Origin: Thauera humireducens
Lineage (GTDB): Bacteria > Pseudomonadota > Gammaproteobacteria > Burkholderiales > Rhodocyclaceae
Assembly: GCF_001051995.2 (NCBI RefSeq)
Contig: NZ_CP014646.1
Span: 620,001 to 684,000 of the forward strand
Reading direction: 5' to 3'
DNA length: 64,000 nt
Part shown: positions 22,973-30,687 of the stretch, one piece after another
Position numbering within the stretch: position 1 is the stretch's first letter
Layout of the letters: every line of letters begins with the position of its first letter
Translations under genes and position numbers: made by a program
The notes under the pieces: model-generated
Databases searched by the model: none
Seen by the model: the letters and a program-made list of their open reading frames with translations, nothing else
Told to the model about the DNA's origin: nothing

Positions 22973-23688
22973 CAGCGGTTGTCTCCGGCGTCGTCGTTAG
23001 TCCCGTCCTCGTCGGGCAGAATGTCCGCCACCTCGAAGGCATTGGTTTCGGGCATGGCATGGCCGGCGGCGGCGAGCACTTCGCCCAGCGTGCCGTGGAT
23101 GATGCGGTCGGCCATCACGCGGTAGTCGAGCGCCACGTCGAGCAGCGGCCCTTCGCTGATGACACCGTTGCGGCGCTCGATGAAGCCCAGCCTCGCGAGC
23201 TTGCCGAGCGCGATGGTCATCTTGGTCTTGCCGCCCAGGCGCGGACCGAAGTCGGCTACCAGCGAGCTCTCGGCCAGGCTGCCGGAGACGCTGTCGCCGT
23301 GGGCGACGGGCTTGTCGCCGCCGAACATGTCGGTCTGGCCGTCGTCGATCAGTTCGCGCCGCGTGACCTGGCGCTCGCGCTTGGGTAGCACGACCAGCGA
23401 CCAGATCACCACCAGCAGCGCGATCTCGTCGCGCGCCAGGCCGAGGTTGCTGGCGGCGTACTCGCGGCCGGCACCGAACACGGGTTCGGCCATCTCGGCC
23501 TGCAGTGCGACACCGACGTGGGCGGCGTAGGGGTTGTCGAGCAGTTGCAGGCCGACGTCGGCCAGCCGGCGGTCGAGCTCGAGGCGGAAGGTCTCGTCGA
23601 CCAGTGCGCGCCGCACCATGCGGTCGCTGCGCGGCAGCCAGCGCTGCGCGAGCAGGCGCGCGGTGAGCGTCTTCAGTTCATGTTCCAT
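22972..23688 (-). CDS. SMC-complex accessory subunit (MksE/JetB-like)
   Basis: This 238-residue protein lies between a kleisin-like gene and an SMC-like ATPase gene and is translationally coupled to the latter. It is rich in winged-helix-like segments (DEIALLVVIWSLVVLPKRERQVTRREL; TKMTIALGKLARLGFIERRNGVISEGPLLDVALDYR). MukE/MksE/JetB subunits are tandem winged-helix proteins of about this size that bind the kleisin. Assignment rests on size, fold pattern and operon position. The C-terminal tail is acidic (DILPDEDGTNDDAGDN). Confidence 0.6.
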   Translation of the reverse strand: MEHELKTLTARLLAQRWLPRSDRMVRRALVDETFRLELDRRLADVGLQLLDNPYAAHVGVALQAEMAEPVFGAGREYAASNLGLARDEIALLVVIWSLVVLPKRERQVTRRELIDDGQTDMFGGDKPVAHGDSVSGSLAESSLVADFGPRLGGKTKMTIALGKLARLGFIERRNGVISEGPLLDVALDYRVMADRIIHGTLGEVLAAAGHAMPETNAFEVADILPDEDGTNDDAGDNR

Positions 23689-23699
23689 GGGCGCACCGT

Positions 23700-24980
23700 T
23701 CAGGATTGGGCGGGCAGGGCGGTCGCACGCGGGACCACCTCGCCGGCGTTGATGGCAGCGATCTCGTCTTCGCCGACCGGCACCAGCTCGTCGCCGAAGC
23801 GCACGTCGAGCGGCAGACGCATGAAGGCGCCGATCGGGCCGTCGACCGGACTGGCGTCCTCGCCGTCGGCCAGCAGCGCGAGCAGCGACAGGCGGTAGCT
23901 GGCCAGCGCAAAGCCGCCGCCCGCGATGACGTGGTGCAGGGGGCGCGGTTCCGGCAGGGACTCGAGACGATGGGTGAAGTGCTCGAGCATCGCCAGGTCT
24001 TCGGCGTCGGGTGCGGTGCCGACGGGCGAGCTGTCCGGTGGCGGCAGCGTGGCGTCGACCTCGCCGCGCACCTTGTCGTCGCCGAGCGCGGTCTCGGCGC
24101 GGTCCAGCAGTTCGTGGCCGCCGGCCAGCAGCGGCAGGTCCGGCACCGCCGCCAGCCCGCCTTCGGCAAAGCTTGCCAGCATGGCGATGTCGAGCCGGCG
24201 CAGCCAGGCGGCAACGTCCGACGACGAGATGCCCGAGCCGCCCAGCGTCACGCGCTGCGCTTCGATCTTGTTCAGTGCGCGCTGGAAGGCGGCATCCACG
24301 CGCGCCAGCCGCGACTGCGCGAGGCCGATGCGCTGTGCGATGCGGGCGATGTCGAAGTCGACCTCGGGATCGGCGAGCAGCTTGTTGAGGATGTCGGTGC
24401 CGCGCTCGAGCCAGCGCCCGTTGGCCGACAGGCGGCGACGGGCGTCGAGGATGCGGAATTCGGAACCGGAGGCGATGGCTTCCTCGAAGTGCCAGGTGAG
24501 GTCGTTGAGCTTGGACAGCAGGTGGCCGAGCGATTCGGCGGTGACGCCGCCCACGGCCTGCAGGCCGGCGAGCTGGGCGGTGAGGAAGCCGAGCTCGGCA
24601 TCCTCTTCCTCGCCGAAGCGCAGCAGCATGGCGATGGCGGCCACCGCGTTGCGGCCGATGTCGGAGAGGTGGTACTGCCCGTCTTCGCCGATGGCGAGCA
24701 GGGCGTTGTCGCGCAGGCGCTTGAGTACGGTTTCGAGCTTGACCGGATCGAGATAGGTGAAGCGCGCGCGCAGGGCGTCCGGCGACCAGCGTGGGGCCTC
24801 GGCTTCACGGCCGATCTCGCGCAGCACGAGCAGGCGCATGAGGACTTCGGCCTCGGTGCCGCGGAAGAGCGTGATGAAGGCGTCGAGCAGCGGCCGTGCA
24901 CTGTTCAGCGCCGCGAGTTCCGGCACTTCGTCGGCATCGACGCCGGGTGCGAGAAAGTCCGACAGGAACGGTTCAGTCAT
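23700..24980 (-). CDS. kleisin-like subunit of SMC complex (MksF/JetA-like)
   Basis: The first gene of the SMC-like operon encodes a 426-residue soluble, mostly helical protein. The N-terminal part (about 35-115) looks like a winged-helix domain (LMRLLVLREIGREAEAPRWSPDALRARFTYLDPVKLETVLKRLRDNALLA); a helical middle (about 150-290) contains LDARRRLSANGRWLERGTDILNKLL. Position upstream of MksE-like and SMC-like genes and the winged-helix start are as expected for MukF/MksF/JetA kleisins. No clear RBS is visible before ATG 24980. The gene after the ATPase is a PhnD-type binding protein, not a TOPRIM nuclease, so a JetD/MksG partner is absent here. Confidence 0.6.
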   Translation of the reverse strand: MTEPFLSDFLAPGVDADEVPELAALNSARPLLDAFITLFRGTEAEVLMRLLVLREIGREAEAPRWSPDALRARFTYLDPVKLETVLKRLRDNALLAIGEDGQYHLSDIGRNAVAAIAMLLRFGEEEDAELGFLTAQLAGLQAVGGVTAESLGHLLSKLNDLTWHFEEAIASGSEFRILDARRRLSANGRWLERGTDILNKLLADPEVDFDIARIAQRIGLAQSRLARVDAAFQRALNKIEAQRVTLGGSGISSSDVAAWLRRLDIAMLASFAEGGLAAVPDLPLLAGGHELLDRAETALGDDKVRGEVDATLPPPDSSPVGTAPDAEDLAMLEHFTHRLESLPEPRPLHHVIAGGGFALASYRLSLLALLADGEDASPVDGPIGAFMRLPLDVRFGDELVPVGEDEIAAINAGEVVPRATALPAQS

Positions 24981-25122
24981 CGATTCTGGGAGCGCTGCAA
25001 AGTCGGGTTGAGTCGGTTCGGTGGAGCTTGCCGGTGGTCGGAATCAAACCAGGCGGCGACGGCGGCTGGTTCGACCTCGTCGTTGTTCTTCAGCCTATTC
25101 AGCCTCGGTTGCCGGAGGACGT

Positions 25123-25196
25123 ACGGGGTGTTTGTGGAGCCGGCGAGGACTGTCCGACCGAAGCGAGTTCCGCAGCCGGCGGAACAAATACCCCGT
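25123..25196 (+). repeat. structured intergenic repeat, copy 1
   Basis: This 74-base element folds into one long imperfect hairpin. P1 is a 13-bp outer helix (25123-25135 with 25184-25196, one G-T wobble). A symmetric GGA/GGA internal loop follows (25136-25138, 25181-25183), then P2 GCCGGC/GCCGGC (39-44 with 75-80 in the last two digits), then a 30-base apical part beginning GAGGACTGTC and ending CGAGTTCCGCA. A second copy in opposite orientation keeps the loops but changes both sides of the helices. Confidence 0.8.
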
Positions 25197-25269
25197 GCGT
25201 CCGACCGGGGCGGCGCGGCCGATGCAGTTCGAAAGAACAGTGGGGCCGAAGCCGTGGTGCAAGAACCGG

Positions 25270-25364
25270 CTTGACTGGGGCACTTGTTCCGAAGGCTGCG
25301 GAACTCGCCTGCGCTGCGCTTGGCTCAGACAGTCCTCGCCTTCTCCACAAGTGCCCCAGCCAAG
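25270..25364 (-). repeat. structured intergenic repeat, copy 2 (inverted)
   Basis: Read on the minus strand, this 95-base element has the same plan as copy 1: P1 of 18 positions with one mismatch (25270-25287 with 25347-25364), the same GGA/GGA internal loop, and P2 GAAGGC/GCCTTC (25338-25343 with 25291-25296). The apical part begins GAGGACTGTC and ends CGAGTTCCGCA, with an 11-base insert in the middle. P1 and P2 differ from copy 1 by paired changes, so the helices rather than the sequence are conserved. Confidence 0.8.
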
Positions 25365-25389
25365 CCTCAGGTTGTTCCTGGCTCAACGG

Positions 25390-25406
25390 CCGACGCAAGG
25401 CGTCGG
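25390..25406 (-). terminator. possible terminator hairpin after prfB
   Basis: CCGACGC and GCGTCGG (7 bp) flank a 3-base loop, 22 bases after the prfB stop in the direction of transcription. No T-run follows, so function as an intrinsic terminator is uncertain. Confidence 0.35.
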
Positions 25407-25428
25407 TCGCGAAACGAGGGCGGGCGTC

Positions 25429-26533
25429 TTAAACGCCCTGTTTCAGACTCGCCGCAATGAAGTCATCCAGGTCGCCATCCAGCACCGCCTGCGTGTTGCC
25501 CACTTCGTAGTTTGTGCGCAGATCCTTGATGCGGGACTGGTCCAGCACGTAGCTGCGGATCTGGTGGCCCCAGCCGATGTCGCTCTTGCTGTCTTCAAGC
25601 TTCTGCTGCTCGGACTGGCGCTTGCGCAGTTCCAGCTCGTACAGCCGCGCCTTCAGCATCGACATGGCCTCGGCCTTGTTCTTGTGCTGCGAACGGTCGT
25701 TCTGGCATTGCACGACGATGCCGGTCGGCTCGTGCGTGATCCGCACCGCCGAGTCGGTCTTGTTGATGTGCTGGCCGCCCGCGCCGGAGGCACGGTAGGT
25801 GTCGATGCGCAGGTCGGCCGGGTTGATCTCGATCTCGATCGAGTCGTCCACTTCCGGATACACGAACACCGAGGTGAAGCTGGTGTGGCGGCGGGCGTTG
25901 GAGTCGAACGGCGACTTGCGCACCAGACGGTGAATGCCGGTCTCGGTGCGCAGATAGCCGTAGGCGTACTCGCCGCTGACCTTGATCGTGCAGTTCTTGA
26001 TGCCTGCGACTTCGCCCTCGGTCTCTTCCATCAGCTCGACACCGAAGCCCTTCTTCTCGCTGTAGCGCAGGTACATGCGTTCGAGCATGCCCGCCCAGTC
26101 CTGCGCTTCGGTGCCGCCGGCGCCGGCCTGGATTTCGATGAAGCAGTTGTTCGGGTCCATGGGATTGCTGAACATGCGGCGGAACTCGAGCCTCTCGACT
26201 TCCGCTTCCAGTCCTTCGAGGTCGGACTCGACGGCTTCGAAGGTATCGTCGTCGTCCTCGGCTTCGGCCAGCTCGTACAGATCCTTGAGGTCACGCGATT
26301 GCGCGTCGATCGTCTGCAGCGTCAGCACAACGTCCTCGAGCTGGCGCTTCTCCTTGCCGAGTTCCTGCGCGCGCTCGGCGTTGTTCCAGACGGCCGGGTC
26401 TTCCAGTGCGCGATTGACCTCTTCGAGCTTCGATGCTTTCACATCGTAGTCAAAGATACCTCCGGAGTTCCCGACCGCGGGCGGCGAGGTCGGCGAGTTT
26501 TTCGGCGATGGCGTTCTGGCGTTCGGCTTCCAT
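25429..26533 (-). CDS. prfB: peptide chain release factor 2 (programmed +1 frameshift)
   Basis: RF2 ends translation at UGA and UAA. Translation starts at ATG 26533 ([16 protein letters not shown]), runs 27 codons to an in-frame TGA at 26450-26452, and continues in the +1 frame as [11 protein letters not shown] to 25429, giving about 367 residues, the normal length. The peptide-anticodon motif SPF ([11 protein letters not shown]) and the catalytic GGQ (residues 252-254) are present. The shift makes RF2 autoregulatory: when RF2 is scarce the ribosome pauses at UGA and shifts. An automatic caller would lose the first exon-like part and start at 26442. Confidence 0.95.
26450..26463 (-). promoter_or_regulatory. 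RF2 programmed frameshift signal
   Basis: Reading toward lower coordinates, an internal Shine-Dalgarno GGAGGT (26458-26463) is followed after two bases by the slippery CTT-TGA-C (26449-26455). Spacing and sequence match the conserved RF2 frameshift site. The following codons GACTAC restore the RF2 frame. Confidence 0.94.
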
Positions 26534-26682
26534 GGGCAAGGCTCCGGCGGAATCTGGAAAACCGCGCATTATACCGGTAGCGAGGTCGGGGCAGGCGGCG
26601 ATGCGAGGGAGGGCGCTGCGGGGTCCGACCTGCGCGGCCTGATCGGGGAGTAGCCCTCGCCGCACAACTGAGCCGCGCGCGT

Positions 26683-28386
26683 TCAGGCGGCTTCGAAGTG
26701 CTCCAGCATCAACTGCACGCTCGACACGCCGTTGTACTCGTTGATGCTCAGGCGGTAGGCGGCATGGATCTGCGCTGCTGCGCCTTCGGCGTGGTTGAAC
26801 TGGATCGCCTCGTACCGGGTGTTGCCGCGCGTCAGTTCGAGCTTGAGATGCTTGTCCTTCAGCACCCGCTGGCGTTCGACGCGAAACACGTCGTCGAACA
26901 CCGGTGCCGGAAAGCCCTGGCCCCAGATTTCGTTGTCGAGCATGCGCACGGCGTCGAGCGCGAAGTAGCCGGGCTCCAGGTTGCCGTCGGTCTCGATGCG
27001 GCGCTCGAGTTGGGCAGGTTCGAGCAGTTCGCTGACGACGTCCTCGAAGGCAGCGTCGAAGCGGGCGAGTTCGGATTCGCGGATGGTGAGTCCGGCTGCC
27101 ATCGCGTGGCCGCCGAAACGCACGATCAGGTCGGGATGGCGCTTGGTCACGAGATCGAGCGCGTCGCGCAGGTGCAGGCCCGGAATCGAGCGACCCGAGC
27201 CCTTGAGCTCGCCATCGTTCGCGCGTGCGAAGGCAATGGTGGGCCGGTGCAGCTTTTCCTTGATCCGGCCGGCGACGATGCCGATCACGCCCTGGTGCCA
27301 GTCGGGCTCGAACAGGGCGATGGTCGCGCGGTTGCCGGCGCTCACTTCCCCATTGAACCCGGACAGGCGCGCCAGCGCTTCTTCCTGCATGCCGGCCTCG
27401 ATGCTGCGGCGCTCGCGGTTGAGCTTGTCGAGCTCCTGGGCGATGTTCATGGCGCGCCCGGCGTCGTCGGTGATCAGGCATTCGATGCCCAGGCTCATGT
27501 CCGACAGACGGCCAGCCGCGTTGAGGCGCGGACCGATCATGAAGCCGAGGTCCGTGGTGCTGGCGCGTGCCGGATCGCGCCCGGCCAGTGCGAACAGGGC
27601 GCGGATGCCCGGCTGCAGGCGGCCGGCGCGCATGCGCGCGAGTCCTTGCGCGACCAGGATGCGGTTGTTGCGGTCGAGCTTGACCACATCGGCCACGGTG
27701 CCCAGCGCCACCAGATCGAGCAGGTCGGCCAGGTTCGGTTCCTTGCCCCCGGTAAAGGCGCCGCGTTCGCGCAACTCGGCGCGCAGCGCGAGCATGGTGT
27801 AGAACATCGCGCCCACGCCAGCCAGCGCCTTGCTCGGGAAGTCGCAGCCGGGCTGGTTCGGATTCACGATCACATCGGCCTCGGGCAGCACGTCGCCGGG
27901 CAGGTGGTGGTCGGTGATGACGGTGGCCATGCCGTGCGCGCGCGCAGCGGCGATGCCTTCGACGCTGGCGATGCCGTTGTCGACGGTGATCAGCACGTCA
28001 GGCTCGAGCCGCGCGGCGATCTCGACCATCGCCGGCGTGAGGCCGTAACCGAGCGTGACGCGATCCGGAACCAGGTAATGCACGTCGGCGCCGAAGGCGC
28101 GCAGTGCACGCATGCCCACCGCGCAGGCGGTGGCGCCGTCACAGTCGTAGTCGGCGACGATCACCATGCGCGCGCCGGCCTCGATGGCGTCAGCGAGCAG
28201 CACGGCGGCCTCCTGGGTGCCGGTCAGCGCTTCGGGCGGAAGCAGGTTCTTGAGGCTGGTGTCGAGCTCGTCGGCGCGGGCAATGCCGCGTGCGGCATAC
28301 AGGCGGGCGAGCAGCGGGTGCAGGCCGGCATCGGCGAGGCGGGCGAGGGCTTGCTGCGAGACAGGGCGGGACTGGATGCGGGTCAT
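26683..28386 (-). CDS. recJ: single-stranded-DNA-specific exonuclease RecJ
   Basis: RecJ degrades single-stranded DNA 5' to 3' in recombination and mismatch/base-excision repair. DHH-family metal motifs are clear: VADYDCDGATA (D79, D81, D83), DHH at residues 159-161 (ITDHHLPGD) and the VNPNQPGC motif. The DHHA1 domain carries RFGGHAMAAGLTI. Length 567 is usual. Its ATG overlaps the stop of the upstream RpfE-type gene (ATGA), so they are co-translated. A 149-base gap separates it from prfB downstream; recJ-prfB linkage is common in proteobacteria. Confidence 0.95.
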   Translation of the reverse strand: MTRIQSRPVSQQALARLADAGLHPLLARLYAARGIARADELDTSLKNLLPPEALTGTQEAAVLLADAIEAGARMVIVADYDCDGATACAVGMRALRAFGADVHYLVPDRVTLGYGLTPAMVEIAARLEPDVLITVDNGIASVEGIAAARAHGMATVITDHHLPGDVLPEADVIVNPNQPGCDFPSKALAGVGAMFYTMLALRAELRERGAFTGGKEPNLADLLDLVALGTVADVVKLDRNNRILVAQGLARMRAGRLQPGIRALFALAGRDPARASTTDLGFMIGPRLNAAGRLSDMSLGIECLITDDAGRAMNIAQELDKLNRERRSIEAGMQEEALARLSGFNGEVSAGNRATIALFEPDWHQGVIGIVAGRIKEKLHRPTIAFARANDGELKGSGRSIPGLHLRDALDLVTKRHPDLIVRFGGHAMAAGLTIRESELARFDAAFEDVVSELLEPAQLERRIETDGNLEPGYFALDAVRMLDNEIWGQGFPAPVFDDVFRVERQRVLKDKHLKLELTRGNTRYEAIQFNHAEGAAAQIHAAYRLSINEYNGVSSVQLMLEHFEAA

Positions 28387-29459
28387 CGGTCGGTATGCGG
28401 GGCGGTGGGCGGGGGGGCGTCCGGCAGGGTGATCGGCGCGGGGGCGGTCGACTTCAGCAGTGCATCGAAGGCGTAGGGCTTGCGCCAGAACTTCCAGTGA
28501 TCGCTGCGGCGGTTGGCGACGACCAGCGTGCCGCGATCACCCGGCGCGGTGAGGCGCAGGGTATCGATGCGACCGCGTCGCAGTGCCTCGGCAAGGGGGG
28601 CGAACCAGTCGCGTTCCAGCGCTTCGAGCCCGCGGCGCCAGGCGTCGAGATCGAGGCGTTGCGCCGGCTTGTGCAAGCTGTCGATGACGACGAGCGTGTC
28701 CTGCCTCAGCGCCGAAGCGAGATCGGGCGTGGCGACCGGGCACTGGCTTGCACGTGCCAGGCCGATGCTGAGCGGATCGGTGGCCTGCACCAGGGCTGCG
28801 GGCGCCTGCGGCATCCGCTCGAACTCGCCTGCGCCCCACAGCCACACGCTGTTGACGGCACGCAGGCCGGACGCTTCCCGGGCCCGGCTGAGCGCATGGT
28901 TGTGCAGCACGATCTGCGCTTCGTTCATGGTGCGCTGCCACAGCCGTGCGTCCTCGCCTTCTGGCAGGAAGTGCTTCACCGGCCGGCCGACGACGTCATC
29001 CAGGGGGTACAGCGTGACCCGGCTGGCCTGCGGCAGGCGCAGATACCAGCGCGTCGGTGTGCACGCCTCGAAGCGGCCGAGATCGGCGAAGACCTCATTG
29101 AGTGCCGCGACGAGCTGGGCGGACTCCTCTGCGGGCAGCTGGTCGTCGTCGAACGCTTGCAGCAGCATGTGCTCGCGCGCGAACGACAGGTTGACCGGGT
29201 CGGCGCACAGCCAGTGGTTGCCGTCCGTCGGGGGCGGGGCGTCGGTTTCGCCGAGACGCCTCAGCGCGGCCAGCGGCAGGGCGTCGCCTTCCAGGCCGAA
29301 CAGGCGCGCCAGTTGCCGGTCGTACGGCTCGAAGCCGAGCATCGAGTGCGTGCCGCGGCCGAGCAAGGCCGCCAGCCCGTCGAGCGCAAGCCCGGCAGCA
29401 GGGCCGAGCAGGGTTGCGGTGGGCCACAGCAGGCCGGGGATCAGGAGCTGAATCTGCAT
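28383..29459 (-). CDS. RpfE-type regulatory / phosphoglycerate-mutase-like protein
   Basis: This 358-residue soluble protein starts MQIQLLIPGLLWPTATLLG and contains HWLCADPVNLSFAREHMLL, RWYLRLPQASRVTLYPLDDVVGRPV and VNSVWLWGAGEFERMP. These features match the RpfE-type proteins encoded next to recJ in Xanthomonas, sometimes annotated as phosphoglycerate mutase-like (BPG-independent fold). The biochemical role is unsettled. The overlap with recJ supports a conserved operon. The family call comes from recollection of these motifs and the recJ linkage. Confidence 0.62.
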   Translation of the reverse strand: MQIQLLIPGLLWPTATLLGPAAGLALDGLAALLGRGTHSMLGFEPYDRQLARLFGLEGDALPLAALRRLGETDAPPPTDGNHWLCADPVNLSFAREHMLLQAFDDDQLPAEESAQLVAALNEVFADLGRFEACTPTRWYLRLPQASRVTLYPLDDVVGRPVKHFLPEGEDARLWQRTMNEAQIVLHNHALSRAREASGLRAVNSVWLWGAGEFERMPQAPAALVQATDPLSIGLARASQCPVATPDLASALRQDTLVVIDSLHKPAQRLDLDAWRRGLEALERDWFAPLAEALRRGRIDTLRLTAPGDRGTLVVANRRSDHWKFWRKPYAFDALLKSTAPAPITLPDAPPPTAPHTDR

Positions 29460-29562
29460 CGGAAGCGCATCATTGGGAGCGGCGCGAGTCTAGCACGCGT
29501 GACCGTGCCGCCTCTTTGCATCACCCTTTCCCGCCGCCGCAGGCAGGTGCAATGGACGCCGG

Positions 29563-29591
29563 TTGACAGATGGGGCTGATAAGTCTTCAAT
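29563..29591 (+). promoter_or_regulatory. predicted promoter and operator of the toxin-antitoxin operon
   Basis: A perfect -35 TTGACA (29563-29568) is followed after 17 bases by TTCAAT (29586-29591), 40 bases before the antitoxin ATG. Just downstream, ATGTG and CACAT form an inverted repeat spaced by 11 bases, a plausible operator for autoregulation by the Xre-type antitoxin. Confidence 0.5.
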
Positions 29592-29631
29592 TGATGTGTA
29601 TGAGTGAATCACATGATTGCATGGATGAAGC

Positions 29632-30102
29632 ATGAAGACGACAAGAGCCCTTGTCCGCGAGCCTGAAGCGGCGTATGCCGCGCGCGGTAGTGTGGGCGGC
29701 GCAAGCATCGAACATTACCTGCATGCCGCGTCGGCACTCGAGCGCGACCACATGGTGCGTGAAGGCTTCGAGACCGGCTCGCTGGATGTGTTCGCCCACC
29801 GTTTCGGCCGCAGCGGGCGGAGTCTCGCGCAACTGCTGGGTGTGGCGCCGGCCACCTACGACCGCCGTGTGCGCGAGGGCAAGCCCTTGTCGCAGGACGA
29901 TTCCGATCGCGTCGCCCGGTTGATCGATGTGGAGCGCGCGGCCGCGCGCGTGTTCGGCGACGAAAGCGCCGCCCGCGAATGGCTGGCCGCGCCCATTCCC
30001 GTACTGGGTGGCGCGATCCCCATCGAGTTGGTGGCCACCACGCCTGGCCACCAGGCAGTGATGAATGCCCTGCGCCGCATCATGGCCGGCACTGCCGCCT
30101 GA
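29632..30102 (+). CDS. Xre/MbcA/ParS-type antitoxin (DUF2384)
   Basis: This 156-residue antitoxin pairs with the RES toxin encoded immediately after it. The middle resembles a helix-turn-helix (FAHRFGRSGRSLAQLLGVAPATYDRRVREGKPLSQDDSDRVARL), the DNA-binding and toxin-covering fold of Xre/MbcA antitoxins. The C-terminal part (VFGDESAAREWLAAPIPVLGGAIPIELVATTPGHQAVMNALRRI) is the DUF2384 domain with the usual 'G..P..L..T..G...V...L' ending. The stop overlaps the toxin start by one base. Confidence 0.88.
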   Translation: MKTTRALVREPEAAYAARGSVGGASIEHYLHAASALERDHMVREGFETGSLDVFAHRFGRSGRSLAQLLGVAPATYDRRVREGKPLSQDDSDRVARLIDVERAAARVFGDESAAREWLAAPIPVLGGAIPIELVATTPGHQAVMNALRRIMAGTAA

Positions 30103-30614
30103 TGGCGGCGAGAACGGCTACGCTGTGGCGGCTGGCGCAGGACTGGATCGACCTTGAAACCGGCGCGCTGCTATGTGCGGCCGAGGATTTCACGTGCGCG
30201 GGCAATGGCGCGGTGGCCGTAGGGGGGCGCTGGAACAGCGTTGGCAAGCCGGTCATCTACCTGGCCGACAGCCTTGCGCTGGCCCAGCTCGAGAAGCGGG
30301 TGCATACGCCGCTGCGGCCGCCGCGGGATCTGGTCGCAGTCGAGGTGACCCTGCCCGCTGCGCTGGTCGCCGCGGCCGAGACCGTCGAGCCGCCCGAGGG
30401 CTGGGATGCGCCCAACGTGGATTGGTCGGTGGGCAGCACGGTGTCGCAGCGCACAGGCGATGAATGGTTGGCGCGCGGCACGTCGCTGCTGCTGCGCGTC
30501 CCTTCGGTCGTGGTGCCCGTTGGATGGAACTACCTTCTGAACCCGGCTCACGCCGGTGCGCGGCGCCTGTTGACGCGGCGTATCGGCTACCGGCCCGATC
30601 AGTGTTTGTGGTGA
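30102..30614 (+). CDS. RES-domain toxin (NAD+-degrading type)
   Basis: RES toxins deplete NAD+ by phosphorolysis or hydrolysis and stop growth. The 170-residue product begins MAARTATLWRLAQ and carries the family core GGRWNSVGKPVIYLADSLALAQLEKRVH with the Arg and Glu expected in the pocket, followed by a terminal NPAHAGARRLL motif close to the end. The ATG at 30102 shares its A with the antitoxin TGA, so translation is coupled. An upstream in-frame start at 29979 would overlap the antitoxin and is rejected. The gene looks intact. Confidence 0.88.
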   Translation: MAARTATLWRLAQDWIDLETGALLCAAEDFTCAGNGAVAVGGRWNSVGKPVIYLADSLALAQLEKRVHTPLRPPRDLVAVEVTLPAALVAAAETVEPPEGWDAPNVDWSVGSTVSQRTGDEWLARGTSLLLRVPSVVVPVGWNYLLNPAHAGARRLLTRRIGYRPDQCLW

Positions 30615-30687
30615 GTGGGTAGGGCTGCGGCGCGGCGCTTGCGTACCGGAGCGCGCCAGTGCTCAGCGCCCCCGGTCTGCGGGCGCC

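Larger units (their letters stand above)
24981..25428. other. gene-free interval with structured repeats
   Basis: About 450 bases between the kleisin-like gene and prfB (both minus strand) hold no convincing gene. Short open frames exist on both strands but follow the repeats and show no family features. The interval contains two inverted copies of a hairpin element (25123-25196 and 25270-25364) and a small hairpin just after prfB. A tRNA-like GGTTCGA at about 25068-25074 is isolated and no cloverleaf forms around it. Confidence 0.8.

Noticed and set aside
25060..25080. tRNA-like GGTTCGA segment upstream of the repeats
   Set aside because: No acceptor or anticodon stem forms around it.
26698..28476. 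592-codon open frame antisense to recJ
   Set aside because: Overlaps RecJ motifs on the other strand and lacks any domain pattern.
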